From: Bacillus cereus group sp. RP43
GTDB lineage: Bacteria; Bacillota; Bacilli; Bacillales; Bacillaceae_G
Direction: 5' to 3'
NCBI RefSeq assembly: GCF_040459645.1
Contig: NZ_JARVHQ010000001.1
Span: forward strand, 4,030,001 to 4,094,000
Length of the DNA: 64,000 nt
A program made the position numbers and the translations under genes. The notes under the pieces are model-generated. The model was not told the origin of the DNA, did no database searches, and saw only the letters and a list, made by a program, of their open reading frames with translations. Every line of letters starts with the position of its first letter. The first letter of the stretch is position 1. This document shows positions 28,551 to 38,022 of the stretch, piece by piece.

Positions 28551-28905
28551 TCTACACTTTACCCCTTTACTCTAATTACTACCTCTACTGTATCATTGCT
28601 TAAATGAAAGAGGAAATGGTAGATACGACATATGGAGATGTATTTATTAAAGTTTCCATATCTTTCATTAGAATTCCTTCATTATCACGCTATGATAATC
28701 TTTCAATATTCGACAAGACATGAGAATAATTTAGACACCACGCACAGATTATAACTTAACGGTTACATATTATAAAAAAGAAGAAACTACAGAAAGTGTC
28801 AATCTGTAGTTTCAAAAAAACCCTTACTACGCGTAAGGTTATTTCTACCTGTATGGAAATGAGTAATGACAAATAATTGTTATACCTTCAAACAATTCTC
28901 CTTTT
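28551..28905. other. Intergenic region between yhjE and the duplicated membrane-protein gene
   Basis: These 355 bp are AT-rich and hold no coding frame. The right part contains two hairpins that terminate the 28906-29499 gene; the left part should contain the yhjE promoter, but no clear consensus boxes were picked out. Confidence 0.6.
28783..28845 (-). terminator. Tandem hairpins, terminator of the 197-aa membrane protein gene
   Basis: A short CCTTAC/GTAAGG hairpin is followed, in the minus direction, by GAAACTACAG/CTGTAGTTTC and a T-rich tract. Confidence 0.7.
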
Positions 28906-29499
28906 CTAATGACTAGTTCTTACAAGAAACTTTTTTAGTAAGCGTATACTATCAATCACGATAAGTATTAATAAATATAAGAAAGATAGTATTAATACTA
29001 TACTTGGAATAGGTAACATTCGAAATTTGTATAAAAACTTATCAATCGTATATATATCTTGCTCATTCGTTATAGTAGTAGGAGTGAATATAAGGTGCTC
29101 TTGCCAATTATCTATCCAAGTTAAATCAACTGCGGAAAATTGCATCGTCCCTAACCACACGTAAAGAAAAATTGGTATGAGAATCATATATTGCAAGCTA
29201 TGTACTATCTTTCTTTGCTTCTTACATTCAATCATTTGCAAGACAATAAGTGTCAGTGCGTACACGATCGATAGAAGAAATACTATGGTGACAACTGGTT
29301 GAATTGAAAAAGCAAATAGCAATTTATCAATTTCACTAATTTGACTATATTCTGTTGCATTTTGAGGCGTAAAAATAAAATGTTGTTTATCAGCACCTAT
29401 CATTAACTGACTGCCAACGAAACCAGTAAACATAAAGGTAAGAAATAATATAGGCAAAACAAGAATATATTGCGCCCAAAATAACATGGTCCTTTTCAA
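28906..29499 (-). CDS. Four-TM membrane protein built from an internal tandem duplication
   Basis: This 197-aa protein consists of two similar halves (about residues 9-94 and 102-190). Each starts QY(I/M)(L)(V/I)(L/I)PI(L/F), has an extracytoplasmic stretch with HFIFTP or HLIFTP, then a IDK(L/F)L segment, a second TM helix and a basic end. I do not recognise the function. It is a lone gene between comK and yhjE. Confidence 0.6.
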   Translation of the reverse strand: MKRTMLFWAQYILVLPILFLTFMFTGFVGSQLMIGADKQHFIFTPQNATEYSQISEIDKLLFAFSIQPVVTIVFLLSIVYALTLIVLQMIECKKQRKIVHSLQYMILIPIFLYVWLGTMQFSAVDLTWIDNWQEHLIFTPTTITNEQDIYTIDKFLYKFRMLPIPSIVLILSFLYLLILIVIDSIRLLKKFLVRTSH

Positions 29500-29714
29500 T
29501 ATAACAGCCCCCTTTTTTATATAATAAGGAAAGAACTATCCTGTATACCGCGAATATAAAATAATATATAATCACACTAAATTAAGAATATTTAAAAAAT
29601 AAACCTTATATTGTAATTTTATATTATCTTAAGTTATTATAGGCTGAAAATTCAGGGAATTGACCTTGTTTTATTTATGAATCTTACCGTGTAAATAGTA
29701 TATATAACGAAATC

Positions 29715-29743
29715 AAAAAGGATGAGTCTCCCCATCCTTTCCC
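29715..29743 (-). terminator. comK terminator
   Basis: A short stem AAAGGATG/CATCCTTT, with A/T tracts, lies just downstream of the comK stop. Confidence 0.7.
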
Positions 29744-29745
29744 TC

Positions 29746-30327
29746 TTACACTTCGCCTTCCTTCACAAAATACACTTTCTCATATGCTGGTGTTAATTTA
29801 GATTCTTCATTTTTATCAATCTCTTTAAAGCAAGGATTCCCTTGTTTTTTCTTACGGTCTTCATATTCTGTCCGCAATTTCGCTGTACGATTTTGCTGAT
29901 TTTCAAAGCTAATTTTTGACATTTCTAGTTTCACAGCGAAACCATTTATAAATCTAATAATAAGATTTCCATCTTTTAATTCTTTATTACCTTCAATATG
30001 AAAATGAGACAACCACGCACACTCTTTTCGAGAATAAGAATACGTAGGGAAAAAATAAAGTTGATCTGTCGGGCTAATTGCGATAGGAGCTTTATGTGTA
30101 ATACGAGTTAACTCTTTCGTTCCTTCTTTTCTTCCAAAGAAACTAGAACCGTGTTTCCGGCAACTTCTCTCTATAATATCAAGTGGCTTTTGAAATACGA
30201 AAAAAGAATCCTCCATTTCAACAATTCGCGTAACAACTTTCTTTTCTCCTAGAACAACAGGAAGTAAGGCCATTGTATTTTTGCTTACAACATAATTTTC
30301 GACATAACGTTCTACTTTACTTTCCAT
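29746..30327 (-). CDS. comK: Competence transcription factor ComK
   Basis: This 193-aa protein matches ComK: IIERSCRKHGSSFFGRKEG, ITHKAPIAISPTDQLYFFPT and KECAWLSHFHI are the conserved DNA-binding core. ComK is the master activator of the DNA-uptake genes, binding AT-boxes (AAAA-N5-TTTT). The C-terminal tail after about residue 165 differs from B. subtilis ComK; in B. subtilis that region carries the MecA-dependent degradation signal. B. cereus group genomes have two comK genes, and the position near yhjE/addBA matches the B. subtilis locus. I saw no strong ComK box upstream. Confidence 0.93.
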   Translation of the reverse strand: MESKVERYVENYVVSKNTMALLPVVLGEKKVVTRIVEMEDSFFVFQKPLDIIERSCRKHGSSFFGRKEGTKELTRITHKAPIAISPTDQLYFFPTYSYSRKECAWLSHFHIEGNKELKDGNLIIRFINGFAVKLEMSKISFENQQNRTAKLRTEYEDRKKKQGNPCFKEIDKNEESKLTPAYEKVYFVKEGEV

Positions 30328-30584
30328 AGTCTACTATCTCCTTTTTTCCATTTATATTAGCAGCTGCATATATAATTTTAGCACCTATGAAAAGGAAGTG
30401 GTTTACAGATTACGCTTTTTTACAATCTTTTATCATTTATCAAACACTTTATAAATCTTAAAATAATAATATACAAATAAATACGTTAATGACTATATAA
30501 AAATTATTTATACTATCTACAAATATTTATAATCACCCCCTCTTTTCACATCATTACAACAATCAACTTTGCTATAATTAAAAT

Positions 30585-30741
30585 ATAAAGTGAAACTTTA
30601 ATCAGTGGGGGTTTTGTCCATCCCCCACTGATTATTAGTTGAACCAATCGGGCGTTTACGGGCAGTTGATCTCCCACCTAACTTCTTTGCTCCAGCTGAA
30701 TTTTGAGGTGGGAGTCTTACTGCCCGTTAATGCGGGATAAA
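30585..30741 (+). repeat. bcr1 dispersed repeat, copy 2
   Basis: This full-length copy of about 157 bp begins ATAAAGTGAAACTTTAATCA and ends GCGGGATAAA. It contains a strong palindrome (ATCAGTGGGGG...CCCCCACTGAT) and a second block (CCCACCT...AGGTGGG), and is flanked by direct ATAAA repeats (30585-30589 and 30737-30741), as expected of bcr1 insertion at TTTAT sites. It lies in sense orientation just before the ribosome site of the following small gene. Confidence 0.88.
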
Positions 30742-30762
30742 TCAAATATACGGAGGTCTCTC

Positions 30763-30948
30763 ATGGAAGAAAAGCAAGATCATCCAACAATTCAAATGAA
30801 AAATAGTAGCATTGTTATCGTAAAAAATTCAGCGAGTATTATATTCGGTTTATTTTTTATTTTACTGTTCTTCGCGAAGCCTTTTCGTAAATCTAAATGT
30901 CCAGAATGTAAGAAACGCGAAAAGAAAAAAGCTGTGAAAGAACACTAA
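30763..30948 (+). CDS. Small single-TM protein with a CxxC pair, unknown
   Basis: This 61-aa protein has a hydrophilic N terminus, one transmembrane segment (about 25-40) and a basic tail with CPECKK. CGGAGGT lies 6 nt before the ATG at 30763; an upstream in-frame extension would be encoded by bcr1 and is not credible. Function unknown; the CxxC suggests metal or thiol chemistry on the cytoplasmic side. Confidence 0.6.
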   Translation: MEEKQDHPTIQMKNSSIVIVKNSASIIFGLFFILLFFAKPFRKSKCPECKKREKKKAVKEH

Positions 30949-30978
30949 AAGGCCTTCCTTTACGGAAAGCCTTTTTAC
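30948..30978 (+). terminator. Terminator of the small CxxC protein gene
   Basis: The stem AAAGGC-c-TTCC/GGAA-a-GCCTTT is followed by T residues. Confidence 0.8.
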
Positions 30979-31014
30979 ATATCGATTATCAATTCATTGT
31001 TCTTCATATTCAAC

Positions 31015-31047
31015 AAAAAAAGGATGGCATAAGCCATCCTTTTTTCT
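31015..31047 (-). terminator. Cold-shock gene terminator
   Basis: The stem AAAAAAGGATGGC/GCCATCCTTTTTT has a 4-nt loop. Confidence 0.9.
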
Positions 31048-31063
31048 ATAATAAACTATAAAA

Positions 31064-31267
31064 TTATAGTTTGATTACGTTTTTAGCTTGAGGTCCACGG
31101 TTGCCTTCTTCAATTTCGAAGCTAACTTTTTGGCCTTCTTCTAAAGATTTGAAACCTTCAGTTTCGATTGCAGAGAAATGTACGAATACATCGTTTTCGC
31201 CTGGAACTTCGATGAAACCGAAGCCTTTTTCGTTGTTAAACCATTTTACTTGTCCTGTAACTGTCAT
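31064..31267 (-). CDS. cspA: Cold-shock protein (CspA/B/D family)
   Basis: This 67-aa single cold-shock domain has RNP1 (KGFGFIEV) and RNP2 (DVFVHFSAI). The two-residue N-terminal extension ([11 protein letters not shown]) is the form called CspA in B. cereus; numbering differs among strains. It binds single-stranded nucleic acid and acts as an RNA chaperone. TAGGAGG precedes the ATG. The 5' leader up to the next gene is long and AT-rich, as usual for cold-inducible csp mRNAs. Confidence 0.9.
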   Translation of the reverse strand: MTVTGQVKWFNNEKGFGFIEVPGENDVFVHFSAIETEGFKSLEEGQKVSFEIEEGNRGPQAKNVIKL

Positions 31268-31543
31268 AATTATTTCCTCCTACGAAAATACATTTTATTT
31301 AGTCTTCATGTATAAAAAAAGAATCCACACATTATCAAATTCGAAACATAAACTAGTTCTCACATACTTTTCCCCGTTTGTTTTCGGCACTTGATAATAT
31401 ATGGATTGCTTAATTTAATTATTCAACTGGTATTATCATAGCATACTTAAAATAGAATGTACAATCCTTTTTGAAAATAAATTTTCTAAATTTTAGTATT
31501 TCTTATAAAATATAACCACACCTATTCTAACAAGGAGAAGTAT

Positions 31544-32038
31544 ATGACAGAAATAATCCCTAAAAAAACATTAAAGAGAATTGAAAAAGATATTGAAAAT
31601 AACAATCTTGGAAAAGCAAGAGATAGATTACACGGATTAATCGCTACTTATCCGAATGAATTAGCACTTAGAAAAAAACTCGGTGATATTTACTTTACAT
31701 TACAATACCCAGAAATGGCTGGACGGTATTGGTATCTTGAAAAAGAGAAAACAGATGTTATGCACGCGGCATGTCTACAATTTGAAAAATCGTTGGGAAA
31801 CGACTCTTATCATATTGTACGTGCTTTAAAATTCAAAGGAGATCATAATATCATTACAGGACTATACACCGAACATCCTTTACAGCCATTGCAGAAAAAA
31901 GTGGTAGAGGAACTAATTGATGATTATAACGAAACATGGAAAGACAAACTATTTACATGGGGCTGTCTAGCATTATTCGCATTCCTTCTTTTTACTGCTA
32001 TTATTGGTATATTCACTATATTAGATTGGATTTTTTAA
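31544..32038 (+). CDS. DUF6584-like TPR protein with C-terminal TM
   Basis: This 164-aa protein has two short helical repeats in its N-terminal half (IEKDIENNNLGKARDRLHGL and ELALRKKLGDIYFTLQYPEM) that resemble TPR units, followed by a GRYWYLEKEKT stretch. It ends with a hydrophobic segment at about residues 138-162. The pattern recalls the DUF6584 family, from memory. AAGGAGAAG precedes the ATG. Function unknown. Confidence 0.65.
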   Translation: MTEIIPKKTLKRIEKDIENNNLGKARDRLHGLIATYPNELALRKKLGDIYFTLQYPEMAGRYWYLEKEKTDVMHAACLQFEKSLGNDSYHIVRALKFKGDHNIITGLYTEHPLQPLQKKVVEELIDDYNETWKDKLFTWGCLALFAFLLFTAIIGIFTILDWIF

Positions 32039-32039
32039 A

Positions 32040-32076
32040 TAGAAGTAGATGCCTATAACAGGCACCTACTTCTACC
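32040..32076. terminator. Bidirectional terminator before aceA
   Basis: A 15-bp stem (TAGAAGTAGATGCCT with AGGCACCTACTTCTA, one mismatch) separates the TPR gene and aceA. Confidence 0.85.
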
Positions 32077-32077
32077 T

Positions 32078-33355
32078 TTATTTCGTAAACTGTTCTTCTT
32101 CTGTGGATCCTTTTAGAGCAGTCGTTGATGAAGTACCGCCTGTAATCACTTGTGCTACTTCATCAAAGTATCCTGTTCCTACTTCGCGTTGATGGCGCGT
32201 TGCAGAGTAACCATCTTTTTCTGCTGCGAACTCTGCTTGTTGTAATTCAGAGTATGCTGCCATGCCGCGTTCTTTGTAACCACGCGCTAATTCAAACATG
32301 CCGTAATTTAACGAATGGAATCCAGCAAGCGTTACGAACTGGAATTTATAACCGTACGATGCAATTTCCTTTTGGAAGCTTGCAATTGTTTTTTCATCTA
32401 GTTTTTGTTTCCAGTTAAATGAAGGAGAACAGTTGTAAGCAAGTAGCTTCCCTGGATATTTCTTATGAATTGCGTCCGCAAAGCGTTTTGCATCTTCTAA
32501 ATTTGGCTCCGATGTTTCACACCAAACGAGATCGGCATACGGTGCATACGCTAAACCACGTGCAATTGCTTGATCAAGACCTGCTTTCGTACGATAAAAC
32601 CCTTCTGGCGTTCTTTCACCTGTAATAAACTCTTGATCAACTGGATCGATATCACTCGTAATTAAATCTGCCGCATCTGCATCTGTTCTTGCGACGATAA
32701 TTGTTGGTACGCCCATTACATCCGCAGCAAGACGTGCCGAAATTAAATTACGCACCGCTGTTTGCGTCGGTAATAATACTTTTCCGCCTAAATGCCCGCA
32801 TTTTTTCTCTGAAGATAATTGGTCTTCAAAGTGCACGCCAGATGCACCCGCTTCAATCATCCCTTTCATTAGTTCAAATACGTTTAATTGTCCACCAAAA
32901 CCAGCTTCAGCATCCGCCACAATTGGGACGAAATAATCTGTATCGCCGCTACCTTCCATATGCTGAATTTGATCAGCACGTTGAAGTGTTTGGTTAATTC
33001 GTTTTACAACAGCTGGCACACTGTTCGCTGGATATAAGCTTTGGTCAGGATACATATGTCCAGAAAGGTTCGCATCTGCCGCTACTTGCCAACCGCTTAA
33101 ATAAATTGCTTTTAATCCAGCCTTCACTTGTTGCATCGCTTGGTTTCCTGTTAATGCCCCAAGTGCATTAATATAATCTTCTGTATGAAGTGATTTCCAA
33201 AGCTTCTCTGCACCGCAGCGCGCTAACGTATGTTCAATATCAATCGATCCGCGCAGACGAATTACATCTTCAGCTGTATATGGACGTGTGATCCCTTTCC
33301 AGCGTGTATCTAATTCCCAGCTTTCTTGCAATTTATCAATTCTTTCGTTTTTCAT
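32078..33355 (-). CDS. aceA: Isocitrate lyase
   Basis: This 425-aa enzyme splits isocitrate into glyoxylate and succinate. The catalytic KKCGH box is at about residues 184-188, and WCETSEP and YNCSPSFNW are conserved. The ATG at 33355 has AAGGGG 9 nt upstream; the longer frame overlaps that site. It lies 25 bp after aceB on the same strand. With aceB it forms the glyoxylate shunt, absent from B. subtilis but present in the B. cereus group. Confidence 0.96.
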   Translation of the reverse strand: MKNERIDKLQESWELDTRWKGITRPYTAEDVIRLRGSIDIEHTLARCGAEKLWKSLHTEDYINALGALTGNQAMQQVKAGLKAIYLSGWQVAADANLSGHMYPDQSLYPANSVPAVVKRINQTLQRADQIQHMEGSGDTDYFVPIVADAEAGFGGQLNVFELMKGMIEAGASGVHFEDQLSSEKKCGHLGGKVLLPTQTAVRNLISARLAADVMGVPTIIVARTDADAADLITSDIDPVDQEFITGERTPEGFYRTKAGLDQAIARGLAYAPYADLVWCETSEPNLEDAKRFADAIHKKYPGKLLAYNCSPSFNWKQKLDEKTIASFQKEIASYGYKFQFVTLAGFHSLNYGMFELARGYKERGMAAYSELQQAEFAAEKDGYSATRHQREVGTGYFDEVAQVITGGTSSTTALKGSTEEEQFTK

Positions 33356-33380
33356 ATGTTCCATCCCCTTTTCTTGTTTC

Positions 33381-34970
33381 TTATAAAATTTCATAACCCG
33401 GTAATGTTAAAAACGGCATGAACTCGTTATTACGAACAAGGTTTGTAAACAGTTTTGTAGCTTCTTCAAATCTCCCCTTCTTAAATGCTTCCTTACCAAT
33501 CTCTCTTTCTATTTTTGCTAGTTCTTCTTCTTTCAATTCTTCCATCAATTTAAAAGTGATATCACGGCCGTCACTTAGCTTTCCGCTCTCATGACGAATC
33601 CACTGCCATATTTGTGCTCTTGATATTTCCGCTGTTGCCGCATCTTCCATTAAGTTATAAATAGGTGCTGCTCCTCTCCCGCTTAACCAAGATGCAATAT
33701 ATTGAATACCGACGTTAATATTCGTGCGAAGACCACCTTCTGTAATCGTTCCCATTGGTACTTCTAATAAATCCTTTTCTGTTACACGTATTTCTTCACG
33801 CTTTCTAAAAATTTGATTTGGCGTTTTCATTATGTGATTAAATACTTCCATTGCAACCGGTACAAGTCCCGGGTGGGCAACCCAAGTCCCGTCATGACCG
33901 TCTAAAGCTTCGCGCTCCTTATCAGCACGCACTTTCTCGAAAGCAGCCTCATTTGCTTCTGGATCATTTTTAATTGGGATTTGCGCTGCCATTCCTCCGA
34001 TTGCTGGCGCGTTACGACGATGACACGTTTGAATAACTTTCAAAGAATACGCGCGCATAAACGGCGCTGTCATCGTGACTTGCGCTCTATCCGGAAGTAA
34101 AAATTTATTATGATTACGGAAGCTCTTTAAGAAACTAAATATATAATCCCATCGTCCGCAGTTTAAACCAGCAGAATGATCTCTTAGTTCATACAAAATT
34201 TCATCCATTTCAAATGAAGCATGAATCGTTTCTATTAACACAGTCGCTTTAATCGTTCCATTCGGAATACCGATATACTTTTGAGCGAATACGAAAACGT
34301 CATTCCATAATCTTGCCTCTAAGTAACTTTCCATTTTTGGTAAGTAAAAGTACGGGCCACTTCCTTTTGCTAAAAGCACCTTCGCATTATGGAAAAAGTA
34401 CAAGCCAAAATCTACTAAACTGCCAGACATGTTCTTGCCGTCAACTTGCATATGTTTTTCTTCTAAATGCCACCCTCTCGGACGCACAATTAATACAGCT
34501 GTTTTACTATTTAAACGATATTCTTTTCCGTTTTCATTTTTATGTGAGATCGTTCCCTTACTCGCATCTCGTAAGTTAATTTGACCTTCGACAGCATTTC
34601 TCCAAGTTGGTGCATTCGAATCTTCAAAGTCTGCCATAAAAAGATGTGCTCCTGAATTTAAAGCGTTAATGACCATCTTTCTATCCACCGGTCCAGTAAT
34701 CTCCACGCGGCGATCCTCTAAATCTTTCGGAAGCTGGGCGATTGTCCAATCCCCTTCACGTATATGCTTTGTTTCTTCTAAAAACTTAGGAAACTCCCCT
34801 GCATCAATTCTTTTTTGTTTCTCCACACGCTTTTGTAAAAGTTCCGTGCGGCGTTCATTGAAATTTCCATGCAGTTCCTTTAAAAAACTAAGCGCCTCAG
34901 GTGTCAATATTTCGTTGTACGCTGGTAACATTTCTCCAACGAGTGTAACCCGTGAAGTTTGCGTCGACAT
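33381..34970 (-). CDS. aceB: Malate synthase A
   Basis: This 529-aa enzyme condenses glyoxylate and acetyl-CoA to malate. [44 protein letters not shown] and [12 protein letters not shown] are signature blocks. It is the first gene of the aceBA operon, allowing growth on acetate or fatty acids, which fits the acyl-CoA ligase elsewhere in the window. GAAGGGG precedes the ATG. Confidence 0.96.
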   Translation of the reverse strand: MSTQTSRVTLVGEMLPAYNEILTPEALSFLKELHGNFNERRTELLQKRVEKQKRIDAGEFPKFLEETKHIREGDWTIAQLPKDLEDRRVEITGPVDRKMVINALNSGAHLFMADFEDSNAPTWRNAVEGQINLRDASKGTISHKNENGKEYRLNSKTAVLIVRPRGWHLEEKHMQVDGKNMSGSLVDFGLYFFHNAKVLLAKGSGPYFYLPKMESYLEARLWNDVFVFAQKYIGIPNGTIKATVLIETIHASFEMDEILYELRDHSAGLNCGRWDYIFSFLKSFRNHNKFLLPDRAQVTMTAPFMRAYSLKVIQTCHRRNAPAIGGMAAQIPIKNDPEANEAAFEKVRADKEREALDGHDGTWVAHPGLVPVAMEVFNHIMKTPNQIFRKREEIRVTEKDLLEVPMGTITEGGLRTNINVGIQYIASWLSGRGAAPIYNLMEDAATAEISRAQIWQWIRHESGKLSDGRDITFKLMEELKEEELAKIEREIGKEAFKKGRFEEATKLFTNLVRNNEFMPFLTLPGYEIL

Positions 34971-35115
34971 ATTAGCATCCCCTTCTTAAACTGTCTTATA
35001 ACAGATTTGATTTTATGTTTTATATTATATAACAAATTTTTGGAAAAGGAAGTTTTTTTTGAAAATTTAATGGTTTTTTTACAAAACTGTGTTTATCCAT
35101 TATGATTTCAACAAC

Positions 35116-35153
35116 AAAAAGAGCCAGCGTTATATAACACTGGCTCTTTTTTA
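35116..35153 (-). terminator. Terminator of SLH gene 1
   Basis: The stem AAAAAGAGCCAG/CTGGCTCTTTTT lies directly after the stop. Confidence 0.85.
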
Positions 35154-35157
35154 TAAA

Positions 35158-35829
35158 TTATTGTTGCTCACCATTTAAAATTGCTTTGTATAGGAACTGT
35201 GCATATTGTTCACGTGTTACTTTCATACCTGGAGCAAAGTTACCTGAACCATCACCTGCTGAAATACCATTTGAACCTACTGCATTAATTGCCTTAGCTG
35301 CCCAATGTCCTGCTGGCACATCTTTAAATCCTGGTGTACTTTTTACTTGTAATTCAAATGTTTCCGTTAAAATTTGTGCCATTTCTGCACGTGTTAACGT
35401 ATCTTTTGGTCTGAAGTTTCCACTACCATCACCTTTAAAGATTTCTAATTCTGTTAATGCTAAAATTTCAATTGGAAACATCGTTGAGTTATCATCAACG
35501 ATATCGTTATATGTACTTACAAACTCATGATCTTCATCAAAGTATTGGTCCCCATCAATCGTACGGTAAATTAACGCCGCTACTTGCTCACGTGTTACAT
35601 TATCCCCAAAACCGAATCTTCCATCTCCGTAACCAGCAATAATTTCCCAGTTTTTTAGGTTTTGAATTGCTTCATAAGACCAATGTCCTGATGGTACATC
35701 TGTAAATGTGCCAGGTACAGCTTGTTGTTTTACAGCTACTTCAGCATTCGCTGCAGCACCTTCAGCGCTTAATCCAATTCCACCCATAATTGTTAAAGCT
35801 GTTGCTACTTTTAAAATTTTTTTCTTCAC
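35158..35829 (-). CDS. SLH-domain surface protein 1
   Basis: This 223-aa protein consists of a signal peptide (about 1-28, MKKKILKVATALTIMGGIGL) followed by three S-layer homology modules and nothing else. The modules show FTDVPSGHWSYEAI...TREQVAALIY, STMFPIEILALTELEIFKGDG...LTRAEMAQIL and FKDVPAGHWAAKAI...TREQYAQFLY. SLH modules bind pyruvylated secondary cell-wall polysaccharide. There is no separate effector domain. First of four adjacent paralogues on the same strand, with its own terminator. Confidence 0.88.
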   Translation of the reverse strand: MKKKILKVATALTIMGGIGLSAEGAAANAEVAVKQQAVPGTFTDVPSGHWSYEAIQNLKNWEIIAGYGDGRFGFGDNVTREQVAALIYRTIDGDQYFDEDHEFVSTYNDIVDDNSTMFPIEILALTELEIFKGDGSGNFRPKDTLTRAEMAQILTETFELQVKSTPGFKDVPAGHWAAKAINAVGSNGISAGDGSGNFAPGMKVTREQYAQFLYKAILNGEQQ

Positions 35830-36158
35830 TTTGTTCTCTCCCTAAAAAAACATATTTTTTTCTAATATAAAGAATTCATGGAAAAGTAACAATACACTTA
35901 TCCATATAACATTTGTCTAATTTGTGAACTGTATTTCATATACTTATCTTTATACTTAGTGAACAACAAAGTTACTAAATCGCATTTTTTATTATAAAAA
36001 GTAACTAAAATTAGTATATTTTTCCCATTTAATACTATTCACCAAACTATGAACAGCAGAATAAATATACAAATAAACAATTTAAAATAAGAAAAAAGCG
36101 CGTTATCTTCGCGCTTTTTTTAAAAAATATGCTATATTAATATAATTTAAATTTCATG
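35830..36158. other. Spacer between SLH genes 1 and 2
   Basis: These AT-rich 329 bp have no coding frame. They hold the terminator of SLH gene 2 and must contain the promoter of SLH gene 1; no consensus boxes stand out. Confidence 0.5.
36091..36122 (-). terminator. Terminator of SLH gene 2
   Basis: The stem AAAAAAGCGCG/CGCGCTTTTTT has a short loop. Confidence 0.85.
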
Positions 36159-36809
36159 TTATTCATTTTTTAAATGGAAATTAATAATAGCTTTATATAA
36201 AAATGTTGCATATTGCTCACGTGTTACAACTTTATTCGGTTCAAACTTTCCATTTCCTGTTCCTACTATGACATTATTTGATTGCAGGGCACTAATTGCA
36301 TTTTTTGCCCAGTAATTATTCGGTACATCTTTAAATGTATGCTGTTGCTTCGCTTCAAAGGAATATGTCTGTGTAAGAACTTGTGCTACTTCTGCACGTG
36401 TTATTGTTTCTCTAGGTCTAAAGTTCCCCTTCTCATCACCTTTAAAAATACCGCGTTCTGTTAATGCTAAAATTTCATTCGGGAACATTGTTGATCTTTC
36501 AGAAATATCATTATAAGGATTTTTTAACGGTCCTTCATGTTTTATATTAAGTGCGCGATACAGTACTGCCGCCACTTGTTCACGTGTTACGTTATCACCT
36601 ACACCAAACTTTCCATTTCCATAACCTAGCATAACTTTATGATATGCCGCATCTAGAATATAATCATATGCCCAATGGTTTACTGGGACATCGTCAAATA
36701 CAATCATTTCAGGATATTCTTCTGCTTTTATGTTAGGAACATTTGCACTTACCAATAATCCACCCATAATAGTCGCTGCCGCCATTATACGGAACATTTT
36801 TTTCTTCAT
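36159..36809 (-). CDS. SLH-domain surface protein 2
   Basis: This 216-aa protein has a signal peptide (MKKKMFRIMAAATIMGGLLV) and three SLH modules: FDDVPVNHWAYDYI...TREQVAAVLY, STMFPNEILALTERGIFKGDE...ITRAEVAQVL and FKDVPNNYWAKNAI...TREQYATFLY. It is closer to proteins 3 and 4 than to protein 1, particularly in the ALQSNxxIVGTGNGxFEP third module. GAGCGAGGA-type ribosome site. Confidence 0.88.
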   Translation of the reverse strand: MKKKMFRIMAAATIMGGLLVSANVPNIKAEEYPEMIVFDDVPVNHWAYDYILDAAYHKVMLGYGNGKFGVGDNVTREQVAAVLYRALNIKHEGPLKNPYNDISERSTMFPNEILALTERGIFKGDEKGNFRPRETITRAEVAQVLTQTYSFEAKQQHTFKDVPNNYWAKNAISALQSNNVIVGTGNGKFEPNKVVTREQYATFLYKAIINFHLKNE

Positions 36810-37196
36810 TGTCCTCGCTCCTTCATTTCCACTTTATTAAAAGTGGAACATAATAGACTAAATTCTTTCCCCATATTACATATGCTGTATTTACAAGCCG
36901 TATGTAATATATTGCATTTTGACATCTATTATTTTGAAGATTACTAGGAGAGCCAATTCGCTCTCAATTCCAATTGGCATTCTGAATTGCATGCAAATCA
37001 TTTGAAGATATATTCTCATCTTTGCGCTCTAATTTTTCTGTTTGATTTTCAAAAAGGATAAACAAAAGCTTTTGCAAAGATGTTATATATACAATATTCT
37101 ACTATCTACTAATCAAGTCCTTCACTTATAAAAATTTCACTTTATAGACAAAAAAAGCGCAAATATCATATTTGCGCTTTTTTCGAGCTTCATAGA
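36810..37196. other. Spacer between SLH genes 2 and 3
   Basis: These 387 bp have no credible coding frame. They contain the SLH gene 3 terminator at the right end and a small hairpin GAGAGC/GCTCTC near 36949-36966. The SLH gene 2 promoter should lie in the left part. Confidence 0.5.
37149..37184 (-). terminator. Terminator of SLH gene 3
   Basis: The stem AAAAAGCGCAAAT/ATTTGCGCTTTTT lies near the stop. Confidence 0.85.
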
Positions 37197-37847
37197 TTAA
37201 TCGTTTGCGTAGAATCTATGAATGGCATTATCTAAGAACTTCGCATACTGTTCACGTGTTACAAGTTTTTCTGGTTCAAATAAACCATTACCAGTTCCAA
37301 CTATAGCTTTATTAGATTGTAAGGCGCTTATCGCATCTTTAGCCCAATGGTTTTCTGGTATATCAGTAAATGTATGTTTTTCTTTCACTTTAAATTCATA
37401 TGCTGTCGCAAGTATTTGCGCTACTTCTGCGCGAGTTAGCGCATCCTTTGGACGGAAATTCCCATTGTCATCACCTTTAAAAATACGACGTGTCGTTAAT
37501 GCTTTAATTTCATAAGAAAACATTGTTGAGTTGTCATTAATATCATTATACGGATTCTCTAAATATTCTAGTCCTTGAGGCATTTTAAGCGCACGGAAAA
37601 GTACTGCTGCTGCTTGTTCACGTGTTACATTATCTCCCACACCGAATCTTTCATTTCCATAGCCAACCATAATGTTATGGTGTGCTAAATTATATATTTC
37701 TGTACGTGCCCAATGATCATCTGCTACATCATGAAATATAATCATCTCATCTTCAAGTTCAGCATAAGCAGATGCATCATTTATAGTTAGAAATATACCT
37801 CCCATTAACGTTAACGATGTAGCTACCTTCAATAATTTTTTCTTCAT
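37197..37847 (-). CDS. SLH-domain surface protein 3
   Basis: This 216-aa protein from the ATG at 37847 (AGGTGG 6 nt upstream; a start five codons earlier has an overlapping ribosome site) has a signal peptide (MKKKLLKVATSLTLMGGIFL) and three SLH modules ending TREQYAKFLDNAIHRFY. Like its neighbours it has no domain beyond the wall-binding modules. Confidence 0.88.
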   Translation of the reverse strand: MKKKLLKVATSLTLMGGIFLTINDASAYAELEDEMIIFHDVADDHWARTEIYNLAHHNIMVGYGNERFGVGDNVTREQAAAVLFRALKMPQGLEYLENPYNDINDNSTMFSYEIKALTTRRIFKGDDNGNFRPKDALTRAEVAQILATAYEFKVKEKHTFTDIPENHWAKDAISALQSNKAIVGTGNGLFEPEKLVTREQYAKFLDNAIHRFYAND

Positions 37848-37976
37848 TTCGGCCACCTGCATTCCCCTTTATTTACATACAATACAATTATATGTAAATT
37901 ATAAGATTTCATCAATTGATTTTTGATTTTTCATTCATTTAGAAAACCTTTATTTCTAAGAATTTCACCTTTCAGA

Positions 37977-38012
37977 CAAAAAAGTACAAGTATAATCTAC
38001 TTGTACTCTTTT
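37977..38012 (-). terminator. Terminator of SLH gene 4
   Basis: The stem AAAGTACAAGTA/TACTTGTACTcTTT lies close to the stop. Confidence 0.75.
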
Positions 38013-38022
38013 ATACTCTTAT

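Noticed and set aside
35050..35075. CodY-like site upstream of aceB
   Set aside because: Match of about 12/15 within a T/A-rich tract, not convincing.
36948..36966. Small hairpin GAGAGC/GCTCTC between SLH genes 2 and 3
   Set aside because: A six-base stem with no T run and no nearby gene end is expected by chance.
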